Positions 33,899 to 46,205 of a stretch of 64,000 bases of DNA are shown one piece after another. The notes under the pieces were generated by a model. That model ran no database searches and was not told the DNA's origin. It worked only from the letters and a program-made list of their open reading frames with translations. The DNA comes from Panicum virgatum (lineage: Eukaryota > Streptophyta > Magnoliopsida > Poales > Poaceae): positions 68,433,400 to 68,497,399 of the forward strand of contig NC_053144.1 in NCBI RefSeq assembly GCF_016808335.1, in the 5' to 3' direction. Position numbers and translations under genes: made by a program. The stretch's first letter is position 1, and each line of letters begins with the position of its first letter.

Positions 33899-36800
33899 TG
33901 AAGCGTCCCCTCATAAGAGAGAACTTAAATGTGATTCAAACATCAGTCCCAGGAGGCTGATGCCACATTTATTACATCAGATGGTTCATTACCATACAAA
34001 CCTCCGAGGAGGACACTCGATACAGATGATAATAAAAAATAACCAAGCTACGACATAACACCAGACCGCAACCCACATGGGGTCTAGCTCGGGCTCAGAG
34101 TACTGCGTCAGCGAAAACATCCCGAACAGGGCCGGTTCCACAGGCAAGGTTGGGTGTAGAACGATAACCCTACTCGGCGTCGTCTAGTACGAACTCTGGG
34201 TCTTCCTCTGTTAAAAGTAAGAATGGGGTGAGTACAAACGTACTCAGCAAGTTCAACCACACCCACGGAGGGGGTTATATCAGGATAATATGCACAGGTA
34301 AATCAAGGGTAAGGTTATTGTTTAGTTTACAGAAAGCTAAATTTTATGCAGGGGTTTATTTAGCAGAAAACATTTCAGAAACCAGTTTTGTATTGAGTAA
34401 CACGGAGTTCAAGTTTTAAACTGCTACCGGACTCCCCGTCCGTCGTAGCACACGACACAACTGCCGGACATAATTCTAAAACAACTCACGCTAGCCCAAC
34501 CCAAGGTAAACACTAGTAGTGCGACCACACCGTAACTCGCCCAGTACCGTGGGCATGGACTATTCGAATAGATTCTTAACTCTGCAGAGGTGTGCAACTT
34601 TACCCACAAGCGGGTACCACAACACGAGCACCGAAGTGTCGGTGTAGATCCCGACATAGCCATTACCCACCTTAGCTAGACCTGATTCGCCATCACGGGA
34701 TTCACCAAGGGGTCATCGACCTATCTCTGAGGTACGACCGGGGTATAAGTCACACTGAACAAATCCCTTTTCCTTGGTCACCCGTTGCTCTCAGCCCTCC
34801 TGATGGCTGTCACATCAACTAGTGGGGTTTATGCTAAGCCGTTGCCCATTCAACGGTCGAGTGGTTTGCACGATAGTGGAGTTAGGTGAGATGTAACACC
34901 AACTCGGTCCTTAGTAGTGACAAGATGGATACCTCCCTTCCTTGCTCTGCCACATTGGCACGAGCACACCAAATGGCAAATCCGTAGAAATGCCATCCAT
35001 CCCGTCTAAACTTTCTTTACAAAAAAAACACCACATTTATCCCATCCCACATACGCACACATTTTCCTAAGCGTACTAATATCGATTAACATCCAAGCAA
35101 AATCAGACATTAATCTAGGTGCTCAAGGAATGGTCATCACAAATCAAGGAGTGGCTATCCAACCATGTTTTCATGCAAGCAAAAGATATGCAATTTTATA
35201 AAGCAGGCTATTGGATTGTGTTGATGAAAACTAGGACAGAATCATGCATCAAAGGATGGGATTGAACTTGCCGTCTTCGTAGCCTTCGGGGAGGTCCTGT
35301 CCTTCAGGCTCGGGGTCGCGGAACGGGTCCTCGTTCACCTGTTCACAGTACTGCTCGTTGACGGGCTCTCCTTCGTTCACTCCGTGGTCTACAACGCACA
35401 CAAACAAGCACACAATCAATGTACAGAAAATGAAGATCTATCGCTGAGCTCGAATCGGGAATAGTTAAGATATAGAGTTTGGAGTAATATTTTTGGGTGG
35501 ATTCCTAATGGCATGGTCAAAACTATGTTATGAGAGGCGTGGTAAAGTTTTAGATTGATCCGAGGTCGTTTGGCGCATGAAATGATAGGTTAATCAAAGG
35601 TTTAGGGATTAAACAATGGTCCAGGGACCTATTTGTAATTATGTTTGAGAAGGCATGGGCTTGGTTTGTAATTTCCAGGAATTATTTGGGTCATTCTAAA
35701 AGAGTCAGGGGTTTATTTGTAATTATGTTTATATTGGAGGAGGGTTTATTTCGAAATACATTAAAGAGAAGGGTTTTAATTGCAAACATGTTAAAAGGTG
35801 GAAGGACTTTTGAGTAAATAGAGAAAGGGCTAGGGGGTTATGGGAGAAATGCCATGTCCCCTTCCTCCCCCGCGCTAGGAAACAGGGGAGGGAGCCGGCG
35901 CTCGTCGGCGGCGCCAAATCCGGCGGCCCCAGGGCTCGGGGGTGGTCCGGGGTAGAGGGGAAAGGGAGAGGGTGAGGCGGCGGTTTGATTCCCCCACCTG
36001 GCTCGGCCCGAGGTGGAGCGAGGCGGTGGGTCGTCGAGAGCGGGCGGCGGCGGCGCTAGGCTACTCCGGTGGCGGCGTTAGGGAGCTCGGCGAGAGGCGG
36101 CACGGGGTTGTGAAGCTCGGAGTGGGGGCTGTGGAGCTCGGGGGGGTGCCCCTCGGCCCTATTTATAGGCGACCAAGGCGGTGGAGGTGGGAATGCGGTG
36201 GCGACGGCCTGGCGGCCCTGCGGCCGGCTTTAATGGCGGTGGGGGGGGCTCGGCGCTGTGCGTCAACGGCGGCGGTGGTGCGGTCGGCGAAGCAAGTGCT
36301 GGTGACGCGACGCCTCTGGCGACCGGCGCAGGCGGCGCTGTGCGTGCGCCGAGCGACGGTGCGTGCGTCGAGGCTGGACGTGATGCGTCGGGCAGGCGGC
36401 GACCTAGTGCAGGCGGTGCTGTGCGGGCGTCAACGGTGGTGGTGTGCGTGTGCGCGGGCAGGCCGGTGTGCGTGCGTGCAGGCGGGCCGGTGCCGCGGCT
36501 CGGCGCACCGTGGCGCGGCGAGCTCGCGCGTCCGAGCGCGGGCGCGGCCTACCTTGGCGTGGCGCGTTGCTCGGCCAGGGAGGGGAGGCCGGGGTGGAAC
36601 ACGCGGGCGTGCGCGGGTGGGAGCAGGGAGCGGCCGGGGTGGCGCGCGGGGTAGGCAGGCGGGGGCGAGCGGCGTTCGGGGCCGGCGGGCGCGTACCACG
36701 CGCGCGTGCGTGCGTGGGGTCGGCGGCACGCGGCTCTGCAGCGAGGGGGCGAGGTCGGGGCCGGGCCGGGCGGCGTGCGCGCGGCCGAGCAGCTGCGGGG

Positions 36801-37237
36801 CAGGGGCGAGGGGGAGGAACGCCGGGTCGTGCGGCGCTCGGGAGCGTGGCAGAGCGGGCCGGGGCGGGGAGGGTGGCGCGGTCGGGCCGCGCGGCAGAGG
36901 AAGAGGGGAAGAGAGAGGAAAGAAAAGAAAAGAAAAGGAGAAAGGAAAATGGGAAAGAGAAAAAAAGAAAAGGGAGGGGAGAGAGAGAAAGAAGAGAGAG
37001 GGAGGGAGATTCGCGTCGGATCCGCGGCGCGCGGTCGGCCATTCGCAGCGCCGATCACGCGTGCTCGGTCGGGTGCGTGCACGGGTCAAGGGTGAACAGA
37101 GTGATGGATTCGGATGTCGGGGTCGGGTCTTTCGGGGATCGGGAGATCGGGCGGGAAAAAGGTTCGAGCCCAACGACGAAAAACTTTTTAAACCATTTTA
37201 TCGCGTGAATTATTTTGGTGGATTTCGGGATGTTACA
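33899..37237 (-). repeat. 3' LTR, 3.34 kb, full length
   Basis: In sense it starts TGTAACATCCCG and ends GGGACGCTTCA. A TATA-type CTATAAATAG in sense orientation lies at about 36159-36168. A purine-rich stretch (GGAAAGAAAAGAAAAG) is at about 36900-37010. Long open frames here on either strand come from GC-rich sequence and are not taken as genes. Confidence 0.9.
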
Positions 37238-40200
37238 AACCTACCCCACTTAAAATGAATCTCGTCCTCGAGATTCGGCTGGCTCCTAAACAGGTGGGGA
37301 AATTCCTTCTTTAAAGCGTCTTCGCGTTCCCACGTAGCTTCTTCTATTCCGTGTCTGCTCCACTGCACTCTGCATATCCATACTTCGGAGTTTCTGTTCC
37401 TCCTGGTGACTGTGTCTAGAATCTTGACCGGTATTTCCTGGTACCGCAGGTCTGGATGTAGATCTATTATTTCTACTGTCATGTGCTCTGCCTCGGGTAC
37501 CCTTAAACACCTTCTTAATTGCGAGACATGAAACACTGGGTGGATATCCGACATTTCTTCCATTAGCTCCAGACGATACGCTACTGCTCCGACTTTCTTT
37601 AGGATTTGGTACGGTCCAATGTACCGAGGGGCTAACTTTCCTTGCACTTGAAATCTCCGAGTTCCACGGATGGGTGAAACCTTGAGATAGACGAAGTCTC
37701 CTGGGTTGAAACTTATTTCCCGTCTTTTCTTGTCGGCGTAGCTCTTCTGTCGGGACTGGGCCGCTTTTAGTTTCTCTCTAATCTTTGCCATAAGTGAGGA
37801 CACACGCTCACAACATATCTTCCATAATCTGGTTTACCCTTTCTGTCTGACCATCCGTTTGTGGGTGATAGGCGGAACTAAAATCCAACTTGGTGGCCAT
37901 GACTTTATGCAGACTTTTCCAAAATCTAGAGGTGAACTGGGTCCCTCTATCTGAAACAATTCGGCTGGGCACACCAGAGCTTGGCTAGCTTTTCTCCGCC
38001 GTAATTGGTTCGTACGAGTATGAAATGAGCTGATTTAGTTAGTCGATCCACTATTACCCATATGGAGTCGTGTCCTTTCTGGGTTCTGGGCAAACCTACT
38101 ACAAAATCCATCCCTATCTCATCCCATTTCCAGACCGGAATAGGTAAGGGTTGCAGCAAACCTGCCGGCTTCTGGTGTTCGGCTTTGATCCTTTGGCAAG
38201 TATCACAACGGGCGATAAATCGTGCAATGTCCGCCTTCATTCCATCCCACCAATATTTTTGTCTTAGGTCCATATACATTTTGGTGGATCCTGGGTGAAT
38301 GGAATATGCCGAGTTGTGAGCTTCGTCCATGATCATTTGTCTGAAGTCTCCTTTCTGGTGTACACAAATTCTATCTTTATACCATTGGATTCCCTTATTA
38401 TCTACTCTAAAATCTGGTGCCTTGTTTTCTCCAGTCTGCTTCCGGATTTCCATCAGCCTCTTGTCCGATCTTTGTGCTTTTCTGATTCTGTCCTCTAGTG
38501 TGGATTGGATATTCAGCACTTGGCTGGAGCCTCGAGGGACAATGTGCACATTTAATCATGCCATCTCCTCGCGCAGATGGTCATCTTTGGGTCCATAGGA
38601 TTTCCGACTTAAGGCATCGGCTACTACGTTTGCCTTTCCGGGGTGGTAGTGGATTTTCAAGTTATAATCCTTAACCATCTCTAACCATCTCCTTTGCCTT
38701 AAGTTCAAATCTGGCTGGGTGAAGATGTATTTCAGGCTCTTATGGTCAGTATAGATTTCGCACTTATTCCTGATCAAATAATGACTCCAAATTTTAAGAG
38801 CGTGCACTACGGCTACAAGTTCCAAATCGTGGGTCGGATAGTTCTGCTCATGAGACCTGAGCTAGCGGGAAGCATATGCGACGACTTTCCCGTTTTGCAT
38901 CAGTACACAACCCAATCCTTTTCGGGATGCATCACAATAGATGACAAAATCCAGATGAATATCTGGTAGGGTCAGTACTGGAGCGGTAGTTAATCTTCGC
39001 TTCAGCTCCTGGAAACTCCTTTCACACGACTCTGTCCAGGTGAATTTCTTCTCCTTCTTGTGCAGCTCTGTCATGGGTCGGGCTATCTTGGAAAATCCTT
39101 CAATGAATCTCTGATAATACCCAGCTAACCCAAGAAAACTTCTGATCTCACTGACGTTGGTCGGTTGCTGCCAGTTGGAGACTGCTTCGACTTTCTCGGG
39201 ATCCACTACTACTCCTTCTGCGGTCAGAATATGACCAAGGAAGGCTACTTTCTCCAGCCAGAACTCACACTTGCTGAATTTAGTGTATAGCCTATGCACT
39301 CTCAGCTTTTCCAAAACTACCCTCAGGTGCTGCTCGTGCTCCTGAATGCTCTTTGAGTAAATAAGTATGTCGTCGATGAAGACTACGACAAACTTATCTA
39401 ACTCGTCCATGAACACCTTGTTCATGAGGTTCATGAAATAAGCAAGTGCATTTGTCAGTCCAAAAGACATCACTGTGAACTCAAATTGCCCGTATCGGGT
39501 GACAAAGGCTGTCTTCGGGATATCGCTCTCCCTAATCTTGAGCTGAAAATATCCGGACCTCAGATCGATCTTGGAGAAGTACTTGGCCCCTTTTAACTGA
39601 TCAAAAAGGTCATCGATCCTGGGAAGGGGGTACTTGTTCTTGATAGTGACTTCGTTAAGTGCTCGGTAATCAACACACAACCTCATACTTCCGTCCTTCT
39701 TCTTGACGAATAGAACCGGGGCTCCCCAAGGCGACGAACTTGGCCTGATGAAGCCAATTCGTTGTAACTCCTCTAGTTGTTTCTTTAACTCTGCCAACTC
39801 GGAGGCCGCCATCCTATAAGGTCTCTTGGCTATAGGGGCAGTTCCAGGGACAAGGTCAATAACAAACTCTACATCCCTATCCGGCGGCATACCAGGAAGT
39901 TCTTCAGGGAAGATATCTGGGTACTCATTCACTACTGGGACTTCTTCCAATGACTTGGCTTCCATGCTAAATACCATTGGGTTTAATCCACTTTCCCGGG
40001 TATGGCAGGTCACTCGTACTCCTTCTGGGTTTGTTAGGTGTACCACTTTATCAGTACAGCCTATGAGACCATTATGTCGGCTTAACCAATCCATTCCAAG
40101 GATCACGTCTATCCCTTCTGACTTAAGTACTACTAGGTCTGCTAGAAATTCTACCCCACTTAAATTGATCCTTACCCGTAGACAACCCAGTTGACACATG

Positions 40201-41626
40201 ATGTCACCTCCGGGTGTTCGGGTCAACAGGGGCGTTTTTAGTAGTACTATAGGTATTTTATGTTTCTCCACAAAACTTGAGGATATGAATGAGTGTGATG
40301 CTCCAGAATCAAACAATACTATTGCGAGGGTTGAGCTGACTAGGTACTCACCGAGTACTATGCCCTGAGCTCCTTGAGCTTCCTGTGCGTCGATGTGGTT
40401 GATGCGGGCTCGTCCAAACGACTGCTGAGGCTGCCTCATCTGTTGACTGTTGTTGTTGGCGTTGCTGTTGTTGCGGATGGGCACTCGGTTGGCACCGGTC
40501 AGGACTAGCTTTGGTCCGTTCACCGTGTTGGAGAAGGCTGACGTAGCGGGCTTGTTCTTGGCATAGGGACAGTCGGCGATAAAATGTCCCGTCTCTCGGC
40601 AGTTGAAGCAGGCCCTTACATTGTTGTTGTTGGTGGTGACCTGGCTTGCATTACTTTGCGGGGCCCTCATGGTGTTCTGGCTTCTGAGCTGGGTGTTAGG
40701 GGCCCGTGGTCCTGTCACTTGAGACTGAGTTCTTTACTGCATTGGGGCTTGGGACCTTGGTGCGTTGTAGCTGAAACTTCTGGGCTTCTGGAAACGATCC
40801 TGCTGGCGTGACTTGCTCTCCAGGAACTTGTGCTTGTTATCCTTTCTTTCATCAATCTTGGCCTTCTCTATGAGGATTGCCTTGTTCATCAAGGTGTTGA
40901 AATCAGGATAGATCTGTGGGGTGAGCAGGGTCCTGAGCTCTGGGTTTAGCCCCTTCTTGAACATATCCTGCTTTTTCTCGTCGTCGTTCACTTCTTCTGG
41001 TGCATAGCGAGCCAGCTCCATAAATTGGTGAGTATACTCTTCCACCGACATACTGCCCTACTGAAGTGCGCGGAATTCATCTGCCTTGCGCTTCATGGTG
41101 GCCGAGGGGATGTGATAACAGCGGAACTCCTTCACGAATTCATTCCAAGTGATGTGGAGGCATCTTTGGCAGCAGCGCTGTAATTCTCCCACCAGGCTAA
41201 GGCAGACCCGATGAGTTGATGTGCTGCCAGTAGAACTTTATCTCAATCCTGGCACTCGAATGGCTCAAGCTTCCTCTGGATCACACGCAGTCAGTCATCT
41301 GCATCCAACGGGTTGCTGGATCCAACATAGGTGGGCGGCTTGGTCCTCAGGAATGCTGTCAGCTTGTCATTCATGGTTTGTCCTCGTGGCTGCCTATTGA
41401 CAAGAGCATTGGCCAGTGTTTCAAGGATGAGGGTCTGATTGTGGATTATTTGTGCCAGGTCCCCGAGGGGTGGTGGTGGTGGCAGCGGCATTTTTTGGTT
41501 TTCTCCTCGGTTTTGGCTCACTTCTTGTTCATCCTGAGGAGGGCTCTGTCCATTCGGCTGCACTCCCACATCAGCGACTGGAGGGATTTGGTTGCGGGAG
41601 GCCCTCGTGACGCTCCGGGAAACCAT
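37210..41626 (-). pseudogene. gag-pol of the chromovirus, broken
   Basis: Order in sense: gag (41626-40734, with KPPTYVGSSNPLDADD and LAWWENY), zinc knuckle [14 protein letters not shown], protease with DSGASHSF, reverse transcriptase with [11 protein letters not shown], RNase H with TDHKSLKYI and DALSRKS, integrase with the zinc-binding HPGSTKMY...CDTCQ region and the start of the catalytic core, then a chromodomain-like tail (WICRVQWSRHGIEEATWERE). In-frame stops lie at 41291-41293, 41243-41245, 41058-41060, 40734-40736, 38862-38864, 38556-38558 and 37808-37810. There is a frameshift in gag near 41170. Integrase has a small frame-changing deletion near 37985 and a larger one near 37795-37803. 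The final stop (37210-37212) lies inside the 3' LTR. Confidence 0.9.
37238..37251 (-). promoter_or_regulatory. Polypurine tract
   Basis: AAGTGGGGTAGGTT in sense directly precedes the 3' LTR. It would prime plus-strand DNA synthesis. The pol frame reads through it. Confidence 0.8.
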
Positions 41627-41888
41627 CTGCAGATCGAGTGGATTGGGACTAAGATTAGGTTATGTTTAAGTTGTTTAATACGTATTTTTGAAGAGGCAGT
41701 ATCTATCTACTGCCGATAAGCACACAACATACCAAACAACAAGCACAACAACTTTATTACTGCAAGGGAGGTACAACACGGGGCAAGGCCAAACGCGTAC
41801 TACACGTCCGGTACACAGCTTCAAAAGAAAAGGGGGTGCAAGTCTTCTTCGGACCACATGGCTTCATCCCTCGACGGTCGCTAGTACT

Positions 41889-42775
41889 TTAGGCAAACTC
41901 ATCGGCTTGAGTGGGTTCTTCCCTCGGAAGAGAACTCACGGCTTCTAGGGGAATGAGCGGTCCTTGCTCGCCGTCCTCTAGATCTCCGTTTTCCCGGGGT
42001 TGTGTAGTGGCTTCTCTTGCGGCGGCGGCCGTAGACCTCCCAGGGTTCTCGGGTGGGGCTTGTGGGTGTCCAAAGAGTGGTCCCCATCCTATGACGGGCG
42101 TTCCGAGCAGAACTTGGTCTTCTCCTATTGCTGGGACTGGGGTTCCACTTCTAGTCCATTCCTGCGTACGCCTATCCCGGGCTTGCCTGAGGCTCTCCTG
42201 AGCAACCGCTTCATTGCTGACCGCGGCTGCGGCTCTTGCCTCGGCTTGGATTGCTCGGATCTGTTGCAGTCTTACCGCGAGCTCTGCTTGCTCGGCTCGA
42301 TGGGTCTATTCCCTCAGCAAGTTGGCTTGCTCGTCAAAAAGCTGATCTAAGGAAGCTACGTAGGTAGCCACTTGGTACAAGAGGCCTTCTTCATGGCGGC
42401 GCCGTTCTAGGCTTCTCATTCGGGCTTCCCACACTGGGGTTCTGATGGCCGGCGGAAAGAACCTCATTGGTGTGGGGGGAGGTGTCTTTCGAAAATCCTG
42501 CACAGGTAACGGAGTGATTTCCTGACGGCTAAGGGATAGGTGTCCTGGTGCCTAAACCCTGTAGCGGTCACTCGCCATGACTGGATGTCGGGGTAGCGGT
42601 CACTTCTGGCGATGAGTAGGATCACCCTACAGCGGAGAGTGCCACGATGTTCGTACTCTCTGCTGTAGTACCTTGGGCGTTCCGTGACGCCAAGGCTTTC
42701 CAGGGCGTTGATCAAGAGGCTGGGGAAGCCAGGTGCAGCTTGGCAGTCGCCCTGGGTCCATCCATCCTCAGCCAT
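41889..42775 (-). pseudogene. Retrotransposon accessory ORF, copy B
   Basis: A diverged tandem copy of the ORF at 42927-43799. It starts MAEDGWTQGDCQAAPG after TTTTCAG, again at a splice-acceptor-like site. Shared points are SLLINALESLGV, RGTLRCRVILLIARS, MRFFPPAIRTPVWEARM and a coiled coil (ASLDQLFDEQANLL). The frame shifts near 42480-42500 and has TAG at 42306-42308. The C-terminal part differs from copy A, ending in a Pro/Glu-rich tail with PREEPTQADEFA. It ends about 260 bp before gag. Confidence 0.55.
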
Positions 42776-42926
42776 CTGAAAACAAAGATAGAGTGAAAAG
42801 TTTGCACAAATATTTGAGGTACACAAAAGGGGGGTAGATGATATTTATTATTGCAACATGGTGGGATACAGACTTTATTGGTACACGATTATTAGAGCAG
42901 AGATCCTAGCTCAAGGGTTATTCCTA

Positions 42927-43799
42927 TCATGGGGACCCTTCTTCGATCCTTAGAGGGCGCTTCTTCAGTGGAAGATACCGATCCATCGCGTCATCTTCGG
43001 TCTGAGTACCTTTATCCCAGTGGGTTTCTTCAGGTTCTTCTTCTTCCGTTTGAGTACCTACATCCCAATGAGTTTCCATGGGTTCTTCTTCTTCTTCTTC
43101 TTCTATCCATCCTCCTATTCCTCTGCGAGCCTCGTACTCTCGCATTCGGGCTTGGAGGGCGGCTAGGGAATTCTCGGCGCGTGTGACTCTTGCCTGTTGT
43201 TCCTCTAGTTCCGCCTCTTTTTCTTGCATTAGCACTTGGAGGGCGGCTAGGGAATACTCGGCGTGGACGGTTCTTGTCCGTTGTTCGTCCAGCTCTTGGG
43301 TTGCCTTTTCTGCTCTGTGGACTTGTTGCTTCAGTTGTGCCGCTTGTTCGCGGTAGAGCTCATCCAGGCCGGTGAGATAGATAGATAGGTGAGAGACTGT
43401 ATCTTCTAGGTCTTCTTCTTCTCTTCCATGTCCTCTCATCCGAGCAATCCATGTGCGGCCTCTTCCTTCAGTCGGCGGGAAAAATCCCATAGGAGTCCGC
43501 CGAAGGTGATGCCTGTAGATTGTGCGTAGCCGTCGCAGGGCTTTGCGGGCGGCCTTTCGATAAGTGTCCGGGAAGCGAAAACTAGTGGTGGAGATGAATC
43601 AGGGATCCACATCTGGGTAGCGGGTGCTCCTTGCCACGAAGATCATCAGGTCGCACCGAAGAGTACCCTTGGAGTCGTACTCCTGATAGAGAAACTCTGG
43701 TGGGTCCACAACTCCGATGCATTCCAGGCTGAGTATCAACAACTTAGGAAGGCCGGGCTCTGCGTGACAGATTCCGCCGATCCATCCATTGTCAGCCAT
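42927..43799 (-). pseudogene. Retrotransposon accessory ORF, copy A
   Basis: Located between the primer-binding site and gag. It starts MADNGWIGGICHAEPG immediately after a pyrimidine-rich stretch ending CCAG, as if the ATG opened a spliced exon. About 290 codons: a compact N-terminal domain (PKLLILSLECIGV, KGTLRCDLMIFVARS, TYRKAARKALRRL), the joint FFPPTEGRGRTW, a long coiled coil (LYREQAAQLKQQVHRAEKAT, repeated ARVTRAENSLAALQARM), and an acidic tail with two HWD(V/K)GTQTE repeats. A TGA at 43599-43601 breaks the frame. I do not know a named family for it. Confidence 0.6.
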
Positions 43800-43924
43800 C
43801 TGGAACAGGGCAAGAACCAGTGGTGAGTGTTTCTGTGAGAAAAGGTTAAGGAAGGAATAATCCTAGTGTGAAAGGGCTTAAAACAGGGTTTCGCTCCTAG
43901 GGTCACGTCCTACGGCCAACCTAC

Positions 43925-43937
43925 GGCTCTGATACCA
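43925..43937 (-). promoter_or_regulatory. Primer-binding site, initiator Met-tRNA
   Basis: In sense it reads TGGTATCAGAGCC, two bases after the end of the 5' LTR. This matches the 3' end of plant initiator Met-tRNA, the usual gypsy primer. Confidence 0.9.
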
Positions 43938-43939
43938 CC

Positions 43940-45893
43940 TGAAGCGTCCCCTCATAAGAGAAAACTTAAATGGGATACAAACATCAGTCCCAGGAGGCTG
44001 ATGCCACATTTATTACATCAGATGGTTCATTACCATACAAACCTCCAAGGAGGATACTCGATACAGATGATAATAAAAAGTAACCAAGCTACGACATAAC
44101 ACCAGACCGCAACCCACATGGGGTCTAGCTCGGGCTCAGAGTACTGCGTCAGCGAAAACATCCCGAACAGGGCCGGTTCCACAGGCAAGGTTGGGTGTAG
44201 AACGATAACCCTACTCGGCGTCGTCTGGTACGAAGTCTGGGTCTTCCTCTGTAAAAAGTAAGAATGGGGTGAGTACAAACGTACTCAGCAATTTCAACCA
44301 CACCCACGGAGGGGGTTATATCAGGATAATATGCACAGGTAAATCAAGGGTAAGGTTACGGTTTAGTTTGCAGAAAGCTAAATTTTATGCAGGGGTTTAT
44401 TTAGCAGAAAACATTTCAGAAACCAGTTTTTGTATTGAGTAACACGGAGTTCAAGTTTTAAACTGCTACCGGACTCCCCGTCCGTCGTAGCACACGGCAC
44501 AACTGCCGGACACAATTCCAAAACAACTCACGCTAGCCCAACCCAAGGTAAACACTAGTAGTGAGACCACGCCGTAACTCGCCCAGTACCGTGGCACGGA
44601 TTATTCGAATAGATTCTTAACTCTGCAGAGGTGTGCAACTTTACCCACAAGCGGGTACCACAACACGAGCACCGAAGTGTCGGTGTAGATCCCGACATAG
44701 CCATTACCCACCTTAGCTAGACCTGATTCGCCATCACGGGATTCACCAAGGGGTCATCGACCTATCTCTGAGGTACGACCGGGGTATAAGTCACACTGAA
44801 CAAATCCCTTTTCCTTGGTCACCCGTTGCTCTCAGCCCTCCTGATGGCTGTCACATCAACTAGTGGGGTTTATGCTAAGCCGTTGCCCATTCAACGGTCG
44901 AGTGGTTTGCACGATAGTGGAGTTAGGTGAGATGTAACACCAACTCGGTCCTTAGTAGTGACAAGATGGATACCTCCCTTCCTTGCTCTGCCACATTGGC
45001 ACGAGCACACCAAATGGCAAATCCGTAGAAATGCCATCCATCCCGTCTAAACTTTCTTTACAAAAAAAACACCACATTTATCCCATCCCACATACGCACA
45101 CATTTTCCTAAGCGTACTAATATCGATTAACATCCAAGCAAAATCAGACATTAATCTAGGTGCTCAAGGAATGGTCATCACAAATCAAGGAGTGGCTATC
45201 CAACCATGTTTTCATGCAAGCAAAAGATATGCAATTTTATAAAGCAGGCTATTGGATTGTGTTGATGAAAACTAGGACAGAATCATGCATCAAAGGATGG
45301 GATTGAACTTGCCGTCTTCGTAGCCTTCGGGGAGGTCCTGTCCTTCAGGGCGCGTGGGGTCGGCGGCACGCGGCTCTGCAGCGAGGGGGCGAGGTCGGGG
45401 CCGGGCCGGGCGGCGTGCGCGCGGCCGAGCGGCTGCGGGGCAGGGCGAGGGGGAGGAACACCGGGTCGGGCGGCGCTCGGGAGCGGGGCAGAGCAGGCCG
45501 GGGCGGGGAGGGTGGCGCGGTCGGGCCGCGCGGTAGAGGAAGAGGGGAAGAGAGAGGAAAGAAAAGAAAAGAAAAGAAAAGAAAAGGAGAAAGGAAAAAG
45601 GAAAATGGGAAAGAGAAAAAAAGAAAAGGGAGGGGAGAGAGAGAAAGAAGAGAGAGGGAGGGAGATTCGCGCCGGATCCGCGGCGCGCGGTCGGCCATGC
45701 GCAGCGCCGATCACGCGTGTTCGGTCGGGTGCGTGCGCGGGTCAAGGGTGAACAGAGTGATGGATTCGGATGTCGGGGTCGGGTCTTTCGAGGATCGGGA
45801 GATCGGGCGGGAAAAAGGTTCGAGCCCAACGACAAAAAACTTTTTAAACCATTTTATCGAGTGAATTATTTTGGTGGATTTCGGGATGTTACA
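43940..45893 (-). repeat. 5' LTR, 1.95 kb, internally deleted
   Basis: It is closely similar to the 3' LTR at both ends. It lacks the part corresponding to about 35309-36707 of that copy; the junction is near 45349. The missing part includes the only good TATA-type box, so the element's own promoter is probably lost. Confidence 0.88.
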
Positions 45894-45898
45894 CTGTC

Positions 45899-46200
45899 CC
45901 CGCACCGCGTCACGCCGGAGGAGGGGGCGGATAGGGCCGTCAGGCTGGGATGGAGGGGAGCAGAGGATCATGAGGCCGGTGGGGAGGATGAGGAAGGAGG
46001 AAGAAGAATATGACGTGTGGGACCTACATGTTAGTGGGTGTGGAGGTGAGAATTGAAGGAGATGTTTTGATTTGGAGAATGAAAAGTGGAGAGTTTGTTT
46101 GAGTTAGCCTCTCAATATAAAGAGAAATTTGTTTAGAGAATCATATTGAGAGTCAAATAGGAAGTCAAAAATAATTACTCACTCTCTTGGAGATAATCCG
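45899..46200. other. GC-rich host segment, right of the LTR retrotransposon
   Basis: This continues the segment at 33371-33893. It ends in AT-rich DNA with CTCTTGGAGATAATC, weakly similar in reverse to the left end CAACTCCAACAG. Confidence 0.3.
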
Positions 46201-46205
46201 TTCGA

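Larger units (their letters stand above)
33899..45893 (-). mobile_element. Tekay/Del-like chromovirus LTR retrotransposon, decayed
   Basis: An element of about 12 kb in minus orientation, with an exact 5-bp target duplication CTGTC at 33894-33898 and 45894-45898. In sense order it has the 5' LTR (45893-43940, internally deleted), primer-binding site (43937-43925), two related accessory ORFs (43799-41889), gag (41626 onward), protease, reverse transcriptase, RNase H, integrase with chromodomain-like tail, polypurine tract (37251-37238) and 3' LTR (37237-33899). Long LTRs, the tRNA-Met primer and the chromodomain-like C-terminus place it in the Tekay/Del lineage of Ty3/gypsy. Many in-frame stops and two integrase deletions show it cannot encode its own proteins. 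Confidence 0.92.

Noticed and set aside
35942..37258. 438-codon plus-strand open frame in the 3' LTR
   Set aside because: Low-complexity GC-rich LTR sequence, antisense to the element and largely missing in the other LTR.
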